Assembly (NCBI RefSeq): GCF_003573695.1
Contig: NC_039362.1
Location: 10,856,489 to 10,920,488, forward strand
DNA from: Papaver somniferum
Taxonomy: Eukaryota; Streptophyta; Magnoliopsida; Ranunculales; Papaveraceae
Direction: 5' to 3'
DNA: 64,000 nt
Part shown: piece after piece, positions 11,937 to 23,040 of the stretch
Layout of the letters: each line of letters begins with the position of its first letter
How positions within the stretch are numbered: the stretch's first letter is position 1
Program-made: the position numbers and the translations under genes
The notes under the pieces: generated by a model
The model's database searches: none
Told to the model about the DNA's origin: nothing
The model's input: only the letters and a program-made list of their open reading frames with translations

Positions 11937-12446
11937 ATGACAAATAAATCAAGAACTACCAACTCAGTCGAACAGATTCTAAGAAGATGCAAGCAAACCA
12001 CTAAATCAACAGAATACGAAGAAAAACTCAATGAATACCAAGAAAAACAAGAGGCAAACAGACGAGGTCAAGAACAATTCCAAATGATGGCAAGGTTAAA
12101 GGATGTTGAAGAAGAGACAGAATTGATTAGAAACTTTTACCTTCTCAAGGATGAATTTCCAGAAGATCCTAAATATCATACTCTGTTGTGGACTGATGTT
12201 GGTTGGGGTCCTTATGTTAAACAGACGGGCAAGCAACCACGCTTTGATTATGAGCCATCCCACATTTGTTCAAGGACAATTCATGTTAAGAAATTATGCA
12301 TCGCGTACAATGAGTTTCTCGATAAGTCCAGAGGGGATAGGATCGATGCACAAAAAGCATACAAAGCCTGGAGAGGAGAAATTTTTTATCATATCGAAGC
12401 GGCATTGATCGTCAAATCTCACACCAACAAAAAAAATAACATGTAA
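11937..12446 (+). CDS. Unknown charged protein of the Harbinger-like element
   Basis: ATG 11937 gives 169 residues; a longer reading from a TTG at 11865 is less likely. Residues 15-60 are rich in Lys, Glu and Gln and likely form a coiled coil. The C-terminal part has aromatic residues (TLLWTDVGWGPYV) and a basic tail. No family recognised. It is divergent from the Cys-rich gene across the 29-bp repeats, and its 3' end faces the Myb-like gene about 90 bp away. The frame is intact, which in a decayed element is notable. Confidence 0.5.
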   Translation: MTNKSRTTNSVEQILRRCKQTTKSTEYEEKLNEYQEKQEANRRGQEQFQMMARLKDVEEETELIRNFYLLKDEFPEDPKYHTLLWTDVGWGPYVKQTGKQPRFDYEPSHICSRTIHVKKLCIAYNEFLDKSRGDRIDAQKAYKAWRGEIFYHIEAALIVKSHTNKKNNM

Positions 12447-12537
12447 TGTATTCAGACCTGGAGTGGACCATGTTAAAAAACAATGGCAGAGCGATACCCG
12501 GTTAATGAAGTGCTAAAGTCAATAAAAGATAAAAACA

Positions 12538-13585
12538 TTAGAGCTGGATTACATCTTCATCCTCTGAATCTTCAACGTTGATTATACCCTTCCCCTTCAA
12601 AATCTCCTTTTGCTTACGTAGATAATATTGTTTTTCATTGGGGGATAAACGACTAAGGTCCATACACATTATTGTATTGTCATCATTTAAATGCACTTGT
12701 TGTTGATGCATTTGATGAGTCTGTTGTTGAAGCGTTTGCAAATTGATTTGATCTTCCATTTGATAACTCGGTGGTTGAGTATACCCCCAAAGAGTTTGGT
12801 ATTGGGGTTCTTGTTCCATTCTCATTTTTTCCTTCCTTGATCGTGTTTCCTTAAGATACTCCAAAATACTACAACTTTGTTGATAGATCTAATTTTCTTC
12901 CATCTTAACCGAAGATGTTCCCTCATCATCTTCTCTATATATACCTTGCTCACGATCTTTCTTATGTCTGGCTAGTTTTTTGGCTTTCTTTGTTCCTATA
13001 GGACGTGCATTTTCCTTGTATTTCCAACGAGTATCTCCATTGGGAAGAACTTCAGTACCATCTTCGAGTGCGACAAAGTTATGATGATTATCCCACAAAT
13101 CACTGTTTTGGCTCACAGTTAGTTCATAATTATATCCTGGGACCTTGATGTAAACAATTCATAACATACATCATACTTGAATGGTTGATTATGTTGATCC
13201 TGATATTGAAGGCGAGCATCTTTTGTCTGAAAAATTAAATAACAAACATTAGGTTTATTGCTATTATCACCAACTATTCGGAAGAACTTAAAAAAATTAT
13301 AAAACTTACCAAATCTTCGTGGTTCGCACCGCTTTTGGTTTGCCGATATAAAGCATTAAGAATGGACACGAATTCTTTGACATCTTTTTTAATATTTCTC
13401 ATCTTGGTTTTTAAAGCTTCCCAATTTCTTCCATATGGATTGCCATTGCGTTGCTCAAAAATTTTAAGAATACGTTTCCAAAACAAAGCGGTTTTTTGCG
13501 CCGAACCAACAATTTCATCCATACTCACATAAATAAAAGCAGTAGTAAGATCAACCTCTTCTTGTGCGACAAAATTAAGTATCAT
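12538..13585 (-). pseudogene. Harbinger Myb/NAM-associated partner protein, broken
   Basis: Exon 1 runs from ATG 13585 to 13310 with a Myb/SANT-like start (SMDEIVGSAQ, FWKRILKIFEQ). A good GT-AG intron (13309-13227) leads to exon 2 with PFKYDVCYEL. The reading frame then shifts: the family text resumes in another frame from about 13150, passing through RPIGTKKAK to TAG at 12891-12889, beyond which the same frame continues to 12538 with a Gln-rich stretch and an acidic end. This layout matches the plant 'glutathione S-transferase T3-like'/NAM-associated C-terminal proteins that act as ORF1 of Harbinger elements, binding the ends and helping import transposase. One frameshift and one nonsense make it non-functional as read. 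Confidence 0.75.
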
Positions 13586-13768
13586 TTTGAAAGCTACTAA
13601 GATAAATAAAAATGTGGGTGGTTTTATAAATCTAAATACCAAATACGTATAGTAAGATGAAGAGAAATAAGAAATTCATTGATATAAGAAGGTGAAAGTA
13701 AGAAATCAATTGATTTGGTGTGGTTTGAGTAGAGAATTAAGGTGGCATTTATAGAGGATTTTGAAAAA

Positions 13769-13813
13769 ATAGCCGTTGGGATCCGACGGTGTAGAAAATA
13801 GAGCCGTTATTAG
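13769..13813. promoter_or_regulatory. Copies of the GCCGTT repeat upstream of the Myb-like gene
   Basis: ATAGCCGTTGGGATCCGAC at 13769 and a second AGAGCCGTT about 31 bp later repeat the core of the 29-bp units at 11701-11845. They lie 180-230 bp upstream of the Myb-like ATG, and a TTTATAGAGG follows on its side. Confidence 0.45.
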
Positions 13814-13883
13814 CGATGGACGGTTAGGATCGGGTGTGAGAGAGGTGTCAACGAGAAAAGGTCAAACAAATAAATTTAACCAA

Positions 13884-13990
13884 ACGCGTACTCAATAGCA
13901 GTGTGAAAAGCTGCGCGTACTTACTACGCGTAGCAACGGCTTTACGGGTACTTAGTACGCATAAAGCGTAAAATTATACGCGTATTGAGT
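13884..13990. repeat. Right subterminal palindrome cluster
   Basis: Four degraded copies of the ACGCGTACT-AGTACGCGT palindrome, starting near 13884, 13913, 13944 and 13977, mirror the left cluster. Confidence 0.65.
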
Positions 13991-14152
13991 ATCGTGCGAT
14001 TTCCCTTCCCTACAAGGGTGATCAGATCTGATCAGCCTTGTAGGAAATCCCTCCATATCCCTTCCCTACAATGGAAATGGGAGACCATAGTACTTGGGGG
14101 GAAGGGATATCCCTCTCCATAGTGCTAGCTCTGAGAGTTTTGGTAAAAGAAA

Positions 14153-14430
14153 GACACTCGCCAAGGGAAACCAAATTTATTTGAAGACAATACAGAAATA
14201 GAAACATGATGGTTTGTGACTATATTTTTTCTAGCTTGCTTACACGGAAATGCTTAAAGATGAATTAAACAAAAAGAATTTAATGCATTAATCCCTTCCC
14301 AAACAAAAGTTCACTCAGGTTCACCAATTCAGAAGCCGAGCCTTTGTTGAAGTTCAAAAGGCTCAAACAACAAATACAGTTATTGTTTTCCTAGATAAAA
14401 CGGAGTCGAGTTTGTAGAAGTGAGAGCAGG
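14153..14430 (-). other. 3' flank/UTR of NDUFA5
   Basis: Non-coding stretch between the transposon and the NDUFA5 stop codon. It probably holds the 3' UTR, but I see no certain polyadenylation signal. Confidence 0.4.
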
Positions 14431-17352
14431 TTACTCCTTTGAAGAGGTGGGCTCGGCAATAGCTGGCTCATCTTTCTTTGGGGCAGAAGTAATCGCCTCC
14501 AGCGTCTTGAAGAACTCCTCTGGCAGAGGACCTGGACGATGCAGAGGGACGTGCTTTGGAACTGGAGCATCATTCTCAATAACCTCACATTCATAATCAT
14601 CTGGAACACCCCAAGGATCCCACTCTGCAATTCAAATTTCAAACCGAGTTACTTAAATGCATTTCAGAATCAACTCACAATGCATGGTCTTTAAAATTAG
14701 TGCTGCTACTCATGCTATAAATTCAGCAAATACCAATCATAATATGAGTTTTCATCCAAACAAACGCAAAGATGCGCAACAGTTAATGCCAACACAAATA
14801 TCTGAAGGGATTGGTTTAACTCAGTCCCAAGAAGGATTAGAAGGTTCGACTTGTTTTTTTCCTTGCTCCTTTCACATTCAGTAAGCAAACGATCAGAGAA
14901 TCAGAGATGCAGGAGAAAAGCCATAACCATAAACCATGATGCAGTATAGGAAGCACATCAGCTGCCTTCTCCACTCCAATGTATTCCACTAGTCTACTAT
15001 ACAGTTAACATTATTAAATCGTCTGGCTCTATGGGACGAGTAAAAGCTGCTCAAAGCTTAATAAAAGAAGAGCGTCCTCTGTTCTATCATGAAGCAATAC
15101 AGTAGCAATATATGGAGGAATTAAGTTCTCTTTTAATATGGAATTTTCTGATCTCCAATGTGTCTGCAGTGTTATGATAACTCCTGAAACTCTAATAACC
15201 TCATAAAGAAAAATAATGTGCACTTTCCGAGACAATTTAGGGTTCAATCAGAATGATGCAAAGACTCCACAGAACAAATACCAACGTAATCTCATTCTGT
15301 AATTATAGATAACCCCTGTCTCACGACAGTCTAAACCCAGCTCATGTTCCCTATTGGTGGGTCAACAATCCAACACTTGGTGAATTCTGCTTCACAATGA
15401 TAGGAATTGAGATATCAATAGGCAAAATAAAGCATTTTGCAACAATCTAATATGGCAGTGGAACTACTGAAATATGCCTTTGCTGTGGGGGGTTCTCCTA
15501 GATGTAAGGTTCAAATGGTGGTAGCTGTCAAGATTACTGTTATTTAGCTATTGAAATAGGAAACCGAAAGCTTGTGGAAGTATCCAATATGGCTGCTACA
15601 GGGGTTACCAAATTCCAAGGGGGATTAGCAAGCCAATGGCGAAGATTGTTCGGTAACCGCCGTGGATTTCAGTAACCCCAATAGCAGCCATGGCGGGAAG
15701 CATTTGTTTCCACAAGTTTTCCTACTTTACTAAAACATCACACCAAGTAGACACGAAGTACTAGCCTTTGAATCCTTTCTTTACTTGAAAAGGCAAATAT
15801 CAAAGAATCCTCGAATTGTAGTAGTATGAAATCCACCAATATCAAGAGTACACAAGGTCCCATGACAAGGATGGGAGACATGTGGTTTAGAGGTCAAATT
15901 GGACGGCTTGATTCAAATTGGTGATGAACCAGATCCCAGGTACTGTTTCAGAAAGCCAATTTTGATCAGTTGAGCTAACAGACAAGCTCATCTTCACGCG
16001 CTTGCCCAATTTTAGACCCAGATGCCAATTGGTCACCCATTTTGGCATCTTTGGTCGAAGTTAGTGACAGTATCATACTTTATAGATAAATAGGCGTTTA
16101 TGCATCTAAATAATTAATCAGAATTACACAGAAGTAGCACACAGCTAAATATAAGCTTGATCTAACTGAACACGTTTAATTTTTGAGGTTTAAACTTGAT
16201 CCAAATCTAAACGCCCAATGTAAGAAAGAAAGATAAGAGTCTATATATAGATAGAGTCCATGAAAAAATTGTATCCCTATCAACAGGCCCAATTTTGAAT
16301 TTACATTTTAAAATTGCAGTTTTTCCGCTTGACATATCACTAATCAGCAACTCGATTTCTGCACAATTAGGTTGACTGGCACATAGTCATAATTGTATCT
16401 GATGGTGCAATCTTATCAGGCACTAAATGCCTTTTGAGTGTCACAAAACAAAAACCAATGAAGAGGAGCTGGAAAACAGTACACATGAGAAAGACTACCA
16501 AATATTCAACATCTACTTAGGTCAATAATCTAAGGATGACAGATGAGATGAGTGAAAATTCGTCATTAAATCGTTGTGAAGACATGTGCATCCCCATCAC
16601 TGAGGAAGGTGCAACAAGGTTACGTCGAGTGCTAAATTGGCAATTGATCATCTAGTTTGATACATGATAAGTAAACCTCAGTTGGCTTGGGCTGAGTTAT
16701 GGTGACTTGGTGAAAGTAGCTCAAGAATCAGGTTGTTCGCACCAAAACCATACCTAATTCAGCGACACACACATTTTTCTGATCAAGGAGTGTACAGTAG
16801 TTTCATATCATTGAATAGTTAACTCTGACAGATCATATATGACGCATTTGTTCTAAATTTTCTCAATTACACTAATCTTAGCCATGAAAAAAATTCAAAA
16901 CCCTCATTTCAGATCACACAAATTTTCCTAAATCCACCATCTCAAACTAAAATAACAGAAATAAAACTAAAATTTGCAAAATGCAAGAAATTAGGGCAAC
17001 CAAAAATGTAAATGAAAAGAAGAGGGAGATTACCAATCATCTTAGAAATGAGGGTGAGTTCATCCTGAGCTTCTTCAATGAGCTCCTCAACTTGACCACA
17101 AGCAAGTTTCTTCTCGATCTGTTCCCAATCTTCTTCTTCTTCACAAACTCTCAATCTGTTCGTAGTAAAAGACTCTACAGCTTTTCTATAACCCTCATCT
17201 TCAGGTACAGCTTTGATTTCATTTAGAGTTTTCTTGTAAAGTGAAATCAATACTTCTCTGGCATTTGGTACTACATCTAGACCTACTATCCCTGTTGTTT
17301 CTTTCACTCTCGCAAATAATGGACCTGCCAATGCCAATCTTCGAAGAAACAT
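14431..17352 (-). CDS. NDUFA5: NADH dehydrogenase 1 alpha subcomplex subunit 5, mitochondrial
   Basis: Two exons: 17034-17352 (319 nt) and 14431-14624 (194 nt), giving 170 residues; the plant protein is about 169. The start MFLRRL and the stretches TTGIVGLDVVPNAR, VPEDEGYRKAVESFT and CGQVEELIEEA match the plant subunit closely; exon 2 begins with EWDPWGVPDDYECEVIEND and ends in a Pro/Lys/Glu-rich tail. It is an accessory subunit of the matrix arm of respiratory complex I. The junction is clean: exon 1 ends ATGATTG before GTAATC, and exon 2 follows TTGCAG, joining in phase. The intron (14625-17033) is 2.4 kb and holds a hairpin repeat at 15571-15716. No defects seen. Confidence 0.95.
15571..15716. 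repeat. Foldback/MITE-like hairpin in the NDUFA5 intron
   Basis: The left arm 15571-15608 (CTTGTGGAAG... ATGGCTGCTACAGGGGTTAC) is inverted at 15671-15716 with a few mismatches and a short insertion. Total about 146 bp; no coding content or clear target duplication. Confidence 0.6.
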
Positions 17353-17519
17353 TTTTCCTCTGTTGTATCTATCTCTCTTTTCTTTTCTCCCCTTCTTTTT
17401 AGAAACAAAGAGAAACAAGAAGAAGACCGATTCGATTTTACATCTCTTGTACTGATTCATACATACACTACTCATTCTTTATAAGGTGCCCACTTTTAGT
17501 TAAGGGGAGGAAAACTAGC

Positions 17520-17810
17520 ACCTTGTTTGCTTGCATCTGATTCGAAATCTAACTCGCCGTGAGTCAGAGGTCACAACACATTTTTCTGATATCTGACTCG
17601 ACATTTAATTCGGCTCATATATCTGACTCGGGGGTTATTCGAGACAGCTATCATTTTGTACGACTACGGGCACACATTTGCATTCAAAAAGAATTTATCT
17701 CTTCTATTTTATAATTCTTGAACCAGACGCAACGAGTCAGATTCAAATGTAATGAGTCAGATCTAAATGACTCGGATCCAGACGAGTCAGAAACAAACAA
17801 ACAACTTACA
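17520..17810. repeat. MITE-like repeat with GACTCG motifs
   Basis: The left end TTGTTTGCTTGCATCTGATT and the right end, read inverted, TTGTTTGTTTGTTTCTGACT, are similar. Many copies of TCTGACTCG/CGAGTCAGA lie within. This resembles hAT-type MITEs. It sits just upstream of the NDUFA5 5' end. Confidence 0.45.
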
Positions 17811-18466
17811 AATCACATGGTTAACCGTCGACATTATTTGCCCTATCAGGGCAATATCAATACTTACTGATACGACTGGCAATGTTAGTGATAATGATCA
17901 AAATTAAGATTTTTTGTCCAACTTGAACGGTCGACTTTCTTTCACTGTATCGGCTCAGCACCGAATGCAAAAATGGTCGAGTCTCAGAGAAATTCGAGAA
18001 AATCATCTATCGCAGGGCCGACACACAATAAGGGTTGGCAAATGCCCAATTTCCTGGGCCGGCTTTCAACCCCAATAATTTTCAAAACTTTACCTGATTT
18101 CCCTCCTTAAAAAAAGATTTGCCTCTTCTTCACAGCGAGATTTCTGGCTGCGCCTCTTAACTGGTGTCCTAATGCCTAAAATCCAATAGCTGGAAGTTTG
18201 AGTTTATTGACAAAATTATTACGGGTAACTGGTCAAGCTCCCCCATTAAAAAACCATATGGAGGTTGTACCATTTGAGGGTCGTGGGTCTGATCTTGTCC
18301 TCCCACCAATGTTTCTATTGAAAATGGGAATCTGCAAGGAATCAGAAGAAGTTTAAGACTGAAACCCATTAATGGCATGGATGCCAAAGGATACTCAGGA
18401 TGAAAGCTCATCAAAGAAAAACGGATCTAGGGGGATTAGGACTGCCACATTTTATGAAGGTGTATC
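17811..18466. other. Intergenic, nothing recognised
   Basis: No frame longer than 81 codons and no family resemblance. A short stretch near 18240-18320 reads on the minus strand like a decayed coding fragment, but I cannot place it. Confidence 0.35.
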
Positions 18467-19195
18467 TGTTGAGGAAATTGGCACCCCGAGCACAGCAAAA
18501 CACAGAATCACAAAGGGCAATTAGTGATTTGAACCAAAAACGGGAGAAATAATAAGAGAGAGAAAAGATAAACAAGCACACAACCACAACACAAGATATG
18601 CGTGGTTCATCTTTACAGGCTGCTTCCACGGCCAACACCACCAGAAAAACTTCCATTAGAATCAAAGACCATTACACGCTCTTTTCGCTACCGAAGACAG
18701 GGATCGAAGAGTTAACAAGACATAAACGATAACACCATTAAAGAAACCATACAAACCAACTCTCTACACTATTCTTCAAACTAGCCTTATGTATTATATT
18801 CCACACCTTCTTCACAACCGCTAGTAATAGAGGAGAGATATGCAAACACTAGAAACTTGGTTTAGGTCAAATCCCTAAACCCTAACATACTAGAACATCA
18901 AAAATCCTCTCTCTACAAGTTTTTCTCTCACGCCAATATTGACCTTCACGGTAGCACTCGAACCTTCTAACAAAGAGACCAAAATCCTAAGCACAAGGAT
19001 TTACCACTCTTCTACGTTGGATTTCTACAAACATACAATTCTGGTCCTATATATAGAGAACACAAGCTTTTCCACCAAGTATTAGTCGTCGTTTATGAAA
19101 CTAAAATCTTTCCTAAAATTTATCAAACCTAAATTAGGAAATCCGCCTCAATGTGGAAAAGATCCTAGAATAGAAAACACACCATTCTCCCAACA
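18467..19195 (-). mobile_element. Ty1-copia solo LTR candidate
   Basis: Read on the minus strand it starts TGTTGGGAGAATGG at 19195 and ends TTTCCTCAACA at 18467. The part near 18580-18640 has the 'GAACCACG..ATCTTGTGTT' signature seen near the 3' end of many plant copia LTRs. The 5-bp flanks (GTATC, ATAAT) do not match, so the boundaries or solo status are uncertain. Confidence 0.5.
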
Positions 19196-19617
19196 ATAAT
19201 GTGTAAGAGACCACCAATAGCACCAACCAACTAGATTACGTAAGAGGATTTGGTACTAATAATATTTATTTCTTGGATAAATTGGGAAGATCGGAAGGTT
19301 TTTCTAGACGAGTATTGGATAAGGAGAGCGGAAGGGAATGTCCTGCTGACCCTGAGTATTGAGTAGTAGTATTAGCAGTTCACCAATTTCTTTGCACATT
19401 TTACTAGCTGAGATTCATAAAATCATGTGCGGAGCTTATTTTCAACCCAAAGTGGGGTCTAGTTCAGGATGCACCATGGTGCATAGACTGCAGAAGCATC
19501 CAAAATCCACGGACAGAACTTTACCATCCCATACTGCATGACACCCAGATTTGCAGAGAAGAAATCCATGTCACCGATCTATTTGTCTGCCATCGCAGCT
19601 TTAGCAAAACCCACAAG
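19196..19617. other. Intergenic, nothing recognised
   Basis: Short non-coding stretch between the copia LTR and the long gypsy LTR. Confidence 0.35.
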
Positions 19618-22600
19618 TGTAGATGGGGAAAAACGATTTGATGGTTTTTTAGGGAATTGAAGAGACGGACGTGTTGTCGAGACTCCTCAACCGAGCAAAC
19701 TGCTCAACCTCACACAGATGCACTGCAAAAGGGAGTGCTTAGATTCGAGAGATCAATCTGTAGGACTCCGGCCTAAACCAAGTCAATGGACGTTCCAGAG
19801 TCAATTCGTTCACAAAGAGGGAGATGAGTTGATCTGTAGGAGGGAAGCTGAGAATTGTGTGGGATCAATGCTGATCAAGGATTCTGGATGTGCTGAAGGT
19901 TTCTACAAGTTTTATGTGAATTATTGAGTTCAAAGTAAGTTCTGGTCGATTGATGGAATTTCTGAGAGTGATGAATCGAAAGTTTTTCCTGTTTCAATCA
20001 TGGATCCAGAGACTTAGTTATATTGTCAGAATAAACACATTGATCCCTGCAAGTGTGGCGGTTTCTTGAGTGAAAGAGTGGGAAATCGTGGTGAAACCAG
20101 TTCCAGGTCGTGTAGAGACTTGGTTAACCTCCACCCACTACTTTGCTAACTCCTTCAACCGTTTGCACGACTTACTCACATTTCTCATCGTGGATGAATC
20201 CACGTGCCGTAGGCCGCCAGACCAAAATCCTAATTGATATCCTCCCATGTGACATGATTGATGTCTCATGATTTGTGAAGTCTGCAAGGCAGACGTGTAT
20301 CAATTAGTCAGTTATTGACTGATTAGACAGTGAGTCTAAGTTTTGTTGAATTGAGCATGAGTGACGAATGCTCGGTGATTCATGGATTGAACATACGTGT
20401 TCTTATGTTGATACTGCTCGTCTGAGCAAATATTGTTAAATTCGAGCAACTGAGCAAGTATTGCTCGATTCGACAAATTACTGAATATTGATAGTTGGAT
20501 AAATATTCGAGCAACTGAGTAAGTTCTCAATTCGAAGAATCACTGAATATTGATAAACTATTGAATATTGGCAGTTGGATCAATATTCGAGTAATTGAGC
20601 AAGTATTGCTCAATTCGACGAATTATTTATTGGTAACGAGACCCAATAAAATATTAATTAGAATATTCGTAGACTATCGAATATTATATGATCAATCCAG
20701 ATATTGATTTCTGAATCAACATAAATTTATTAGTGTTTGAATCTTTTTCAGAATGATGATTGGTGGAGCATTTATTCGAAACCCTAATTTTTGATCAATT
20801 GTTCGTCAATTGATGAATTGCTGAAAATAAGTCATGAGTGATGGAGGGACCGACCACATGGGATGATGGACGTCCATGTGGATCCCAAGTGCTCGAGTGA
20901 GCATGCACCAGGGTCCTTAGTTGGCCAGTTGGTGAAAGAATGATGATTAAATGCCGGTTTCATCATTTATTGAAATAGTGCTCGATTGAGCATTAGGTGA
21001 TAAAACCTAAATATGGAAAAGTGAGGGACCGACCAAGAGGGTATGAGACCGGACCTTGGTGGTCGTGGGACCAGCTGATGTCCGTTTGAGCAAACTCCAA
21101 GTTGGTTGGAAAGAGTTTGGACCCAATATGAGTAATTGCGCAAATTATGTGAAAATCGTGAAAACGTGTGGGACCGGCTCCTTGCAAGCCTTAGGGCCTC
21201 CCTTGGTCGGTCAAGGGAGCATGCCCGTATCACCACAATTTCCGTGTCTCAGTCCTGAGAGTTTCGGTATTTTCTGATGTACATTCGAGCAATATTTTTG
21301 GATTTTCAGAAGAGTTTGATATTGACTGAAAATCTTCATTTTGCTCGAATGAGCAAGTAGAACTTTGCTCGTTTGATCAATATTTTGAGAATATTAAAAT
21401 AATAGTATTTTAATATATTTTTCGTGAGTATCCTAGTCGGCCATGTGACCATCTGATTTTGGCTTTTCCATGGTTTGGGCAATATTTGAGAAAATATGAA
21501 GAAACCATGATTTTTGCTTAAACTGAGGAGTTTCGTGAGATGAGGGAAATAATAATTATGAAAGAGTAGGGGTTGTAAGGTGTAGGACCGGCCACGGCTA
21601 GGGCATGGACGGCCGGCTAGGTTGCACGGTCCCGCAACACCTTTCCCTATTTTTATTATTTTTCATGAAATCATGAAAATATGGAGAATCCATGAGTTTT
21701 GCTTAAACAAGGAAAATTGCTAGAATAAAAGAGTTTTCACGAGTTCATGAAAATAATAGCATAATTAAAATAAAGGAAAAAGGGTGTGGGGGACCGGCCA
21801 CGGCGGCATGACCGGCCGGCTGGTGGGCCCGGTCCTATAGGCGTTACTTTATTATTTTAATAATATTTTCTCTCTCCTATTTCGTGTAGGATTCCTCATT
21901 TTTCCATATTTTTGAATGCTCTTTCGTACATCATTGTTGAGTACACTTGCACAATTTTATGGGGCTTACTCAGTGTTAATCCATATGGCCGGTTGTTGAG
22001 CATTTATTACTAATTCATGAAACTGAGTAATAAAAGAGAGTAGTTATTTATTATCAATCCATAGGATCAGCCGTGGATTCGACCATGAATTCGGAATAAT
22101 AAAACGAGTATTACCATTCCATGGGATCGTGGATTCGACCACAGAATCGGAGTAATGAAATTATCTATTGGGTTCAATCATGAAATCGGAGTAATGAGAT
22201 TATCTATTACCATTCCATGAGATCAGCCGTGGATTCGATCATGAAATCGGAGTAATGAGATAAAATAGATTATCTTCTAGGAATTCAGTGGTGAATGTCA
22301 CGGTAGAATTAATCTATTGCAGAAGGGATATTAGCCAGTTAAAGCGTCATACCTATTCTGAAAGGTGCATAGTCAGGAAACAACGAGTGGTGTCGAAGTC
22401 CTGAAGGGCTTAATTCTCTCAATCTTACGGAGAACCACCTGGATATATACACGATCTCTCTACATAGTCAGGGAACATTGAGTGTCACCGACGTACTGAA
22501 GGCGTTATTGCTCTCAATCTTACGGAGAACCGCCCAATCGTTCTTCTATATAGAGGAGGATCTCTCTATGTAGTCAGGGAACAATGAGTCACCGACTTCC

Positions 22601-22829
22601 TGAAGGAATTATTGCTCTCAATCTTACGGAGAACCTCCCAATTATGTTATTCTACATAGAGAGCATGATGAAATGCGAGGTATCGAACGCTCAGCTAGTG
22701 GAGGCCTTTCGAGAAACATATTCATCATGTCTCGTAAAATATGAATCGTCACATGCCGGAAGTCGTGCCAGAAACATGTAGTATCATGATTTTACGATTT
22801 TGACCTTTGTCGAAAATCCACCATCAACA
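19618..22829 (-). mobile_element. 3.2 kb 3' LTR of a Ty3-gypsy element in minus orientation
   Basis: On the minus strand it starts TGTTGATGG at 22829, right after a purine-rich AGCAGGGGACTTAA, and a candidate end CCATCTACA lies at 19618. The LTR is rich in internal repeats: GAGCAA(C/T)TGAGCAAGTATTG units at 20430-20630, 'GTGGATTCGA' units at 22070-22260, and about 100-bp units with 'CTCTCAATCTTACGGAGAAC' at 22366-22640. The element body lies to the right, where a minus-strand protease remnant is found at 30590-30825. The left boundary is tentative. Confidence 0.55.
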
Positions 22830-23009
22830 TTAAGTCCCCTGCTTAGTGAGGGACAGTCATGTTCCGTAGTAAGCATTAGATGGTGATTTTCCAGTCAACG
22901 AGATCAGTTGTCGAAAATCCACCATCAACATTAAGTCCCCTGCTTAGTGAGGGACAGTCATGTTCCGTAGTAAGCATTAGATGGTGATTTTCCAGTCAAC
23001 GAGATGGTG
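22808..23009. repeat. 101-bp tandem duplication at the LTR/polypurine junction
   Basis: A unit starting TGTCGAAAATCCACCATC at 22808 is repeated from 22909 with an identical core, including the LTR end and the polypurine stretch. A partial third copy (GATGGTGATTTTCC) follows to about 23040. Confidence 0.8.
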
Positions 23010-23040
23010 ATTTTCCAGCATTAGATGGTGATTTTCCGTA

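Larger units (their letters stand above)
7665..14132. mobile_element. PIF/Harbinger-like DNA transposon, 6.5 kb, multi-gene
   Basis: A perfect 16-bp terminal inverted repeat, AGAGCTAGCACTATGG, is found at 7665-7680 and inverted at 14117-14132. Both ends carry further CACTATGGT-type and CATCCCTTCCCTAC-type subterminal repeats, then clusters of a palindrome around ACGCGTACT-AGTACGCG. Inside are a DDE transposase of the plant Harbinger family (8345-9712), a Myb/NAM-associated partner gene on the other strand (12538-13585), and four more ORFs. The TIR core sits in a GCTAGC palindrome, so the 3-bp target duplication is ambiguous (CTA is possible). It lies about 300 bp downstream of the NDUFA5 stop codon. 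Both known genes are broken, so it is not self-sufficient as read. Confidence 0.85.

Noticed and set aside
20967..21277. Overlapping 60-90 codon frames on both strands within the gypsy LTR
   Set aside because: They lie in repeat-rich LTR sequence and have no conserved motif.
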